Shown: piece by piece, positions 5,992-6,138 of the stretch
Layout of the letters: every line of letters begins with the position of its first letter
Position numbering within the stretch: the first letter of the stretch is position 1
NCBI RefSeq assembly: GCF_937997595.1
Contig: NZ_CALKTS010000181.1
Span: 1 to 6,138, forward strand
DNA from: an uncultured Campylobacter sp.
Lineage (GTDB): Bacteria > Campylobacterota > Campylobacteria > Campylobacterales > Campylobacteraceae
Reading direction: 5' to 3'
Length of the DNA: 6,138 nucleotides
Program-made: the position numbers and the translations under genes
Notes under the pieces: model-generated
The model's input: the letters and a program-made list of their open reading frames with translations, nothing else
Told to the model about the DNA's origin: nothing
The model's database searches: none

Positions 5992-6030
5992 CTCCTTCAG
6001 TAAAATTTAAAACAAACTTTGGCGATTATA
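5992..6030 (-). promoter_or_regulatory. dcuB promoter -10 box and ribosome binding site
   Basis: On the - strand TATAAT (6030-6025) is a perfect -10 box with an AT-rich upstream region and no clear -35, as at larA; both -10 boxes are followed by a short GC-containing run (CGCC or CCCGCC). Transcription would start near 6018, leaving a leader of about 31 bases. AAGGAG (5997-5992) lies five bases before the ATG. No further regulatory site is recognised. Confidence 0.6.
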
Positions 6031-6106
6031 CTAACTTTTTATTTAAACAAAATTAAAGGAGCGTTGCGAATTTTAAAAATCTGTCAAAATAAAAATTTAC
6101 TGAAAT

Positions 6107-6112
6107 TATAAT
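6107..6112 (+). promoter_or_regulatory. Possible + strand -10 box leaving the window
   Basis: TATAAT occurs on the + strand 26 bases before the end of the window, in AT-rich DNA upstream of dcuB. It could serve a divergent gene beyond the edge. The window ends in ATG, but no ribosome site or coding sequence is available to judge it. The base composition makes chance matches common. Confidence 0.2.
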
Positions 6113-6138
6113 TTTAAAGCAGAATTTATAGCGAAATG

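Overview
The window looks like two unrelated bacterial genomes joined at about position 2190. The left third (1-2192) reads as a spirochaete, most like Treponema: the 3' part of a sigma-70 family factor, then mraZ and rsmH, the usual first genes of the division and cell-wall (dcw) cluster, all on the + strand. The right two thirds (2190-6138) read as Campylobacter or a close relative: AAATTT-rich spacers, bare TATAAT -10 boxes, strong AGGAG ribosome sites, and larC, larA and dcuB, all on the - strand. Both lineages share oral and gut habitats, so a metagenomic or amplification chimera is the simplest explanation. The taxonomic calls rest on recognising protein families and base-composition style, not on a search.

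Left part. A partial sigma factor (1-654) is followed by a 387-base spacer. The spacer holds several nested inverted repeats (682-831), a 51-codon minus-strand open frame of doubtful status, a good sigma-70 promoter (976-1003) and a run of five 10-base units that should be the MraZ operator and that includes the mraZ GTG start codon. mraZ (1042-1491) and rsmH (from 1497) are 5 bases apart and probably cotranscribed. MraZ is the DNA-binding autoregulator of the cluster. RsmH methylates 16S rRNA.

Junction. rsmH stops matching its family after residue 232 and larC, coming from the other strand, stops matching after residue 223, at the same three bases (2190-2192). Both genes are cut short by one event. 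The frames stay open beyond it only by chance: rsmH to 2249 and larC to 1953.

Right part. dcuB (4319-5986) encodes a fumarate/succinate-type C4-dicarboxylate exchanger with an unusual insertion of about 100 residues, made of two tandem units, in one loop. It has its own promoter and a hairpin terminator. Downstream on the same strand, larA (2861-4111) encodes a lactate-racemase-family enzyme that keeps the catalytic and cofactor-binding residues. larC follows after 2 bases and encodes the nickel-inserting protein that completes the LarA cofactor. Together they suggest 2-hydroxyacid racemisation next to anaerobic dicarboxylate exchange.

I see no tRNA, rRNA, CRISPR array or insertion sequence.
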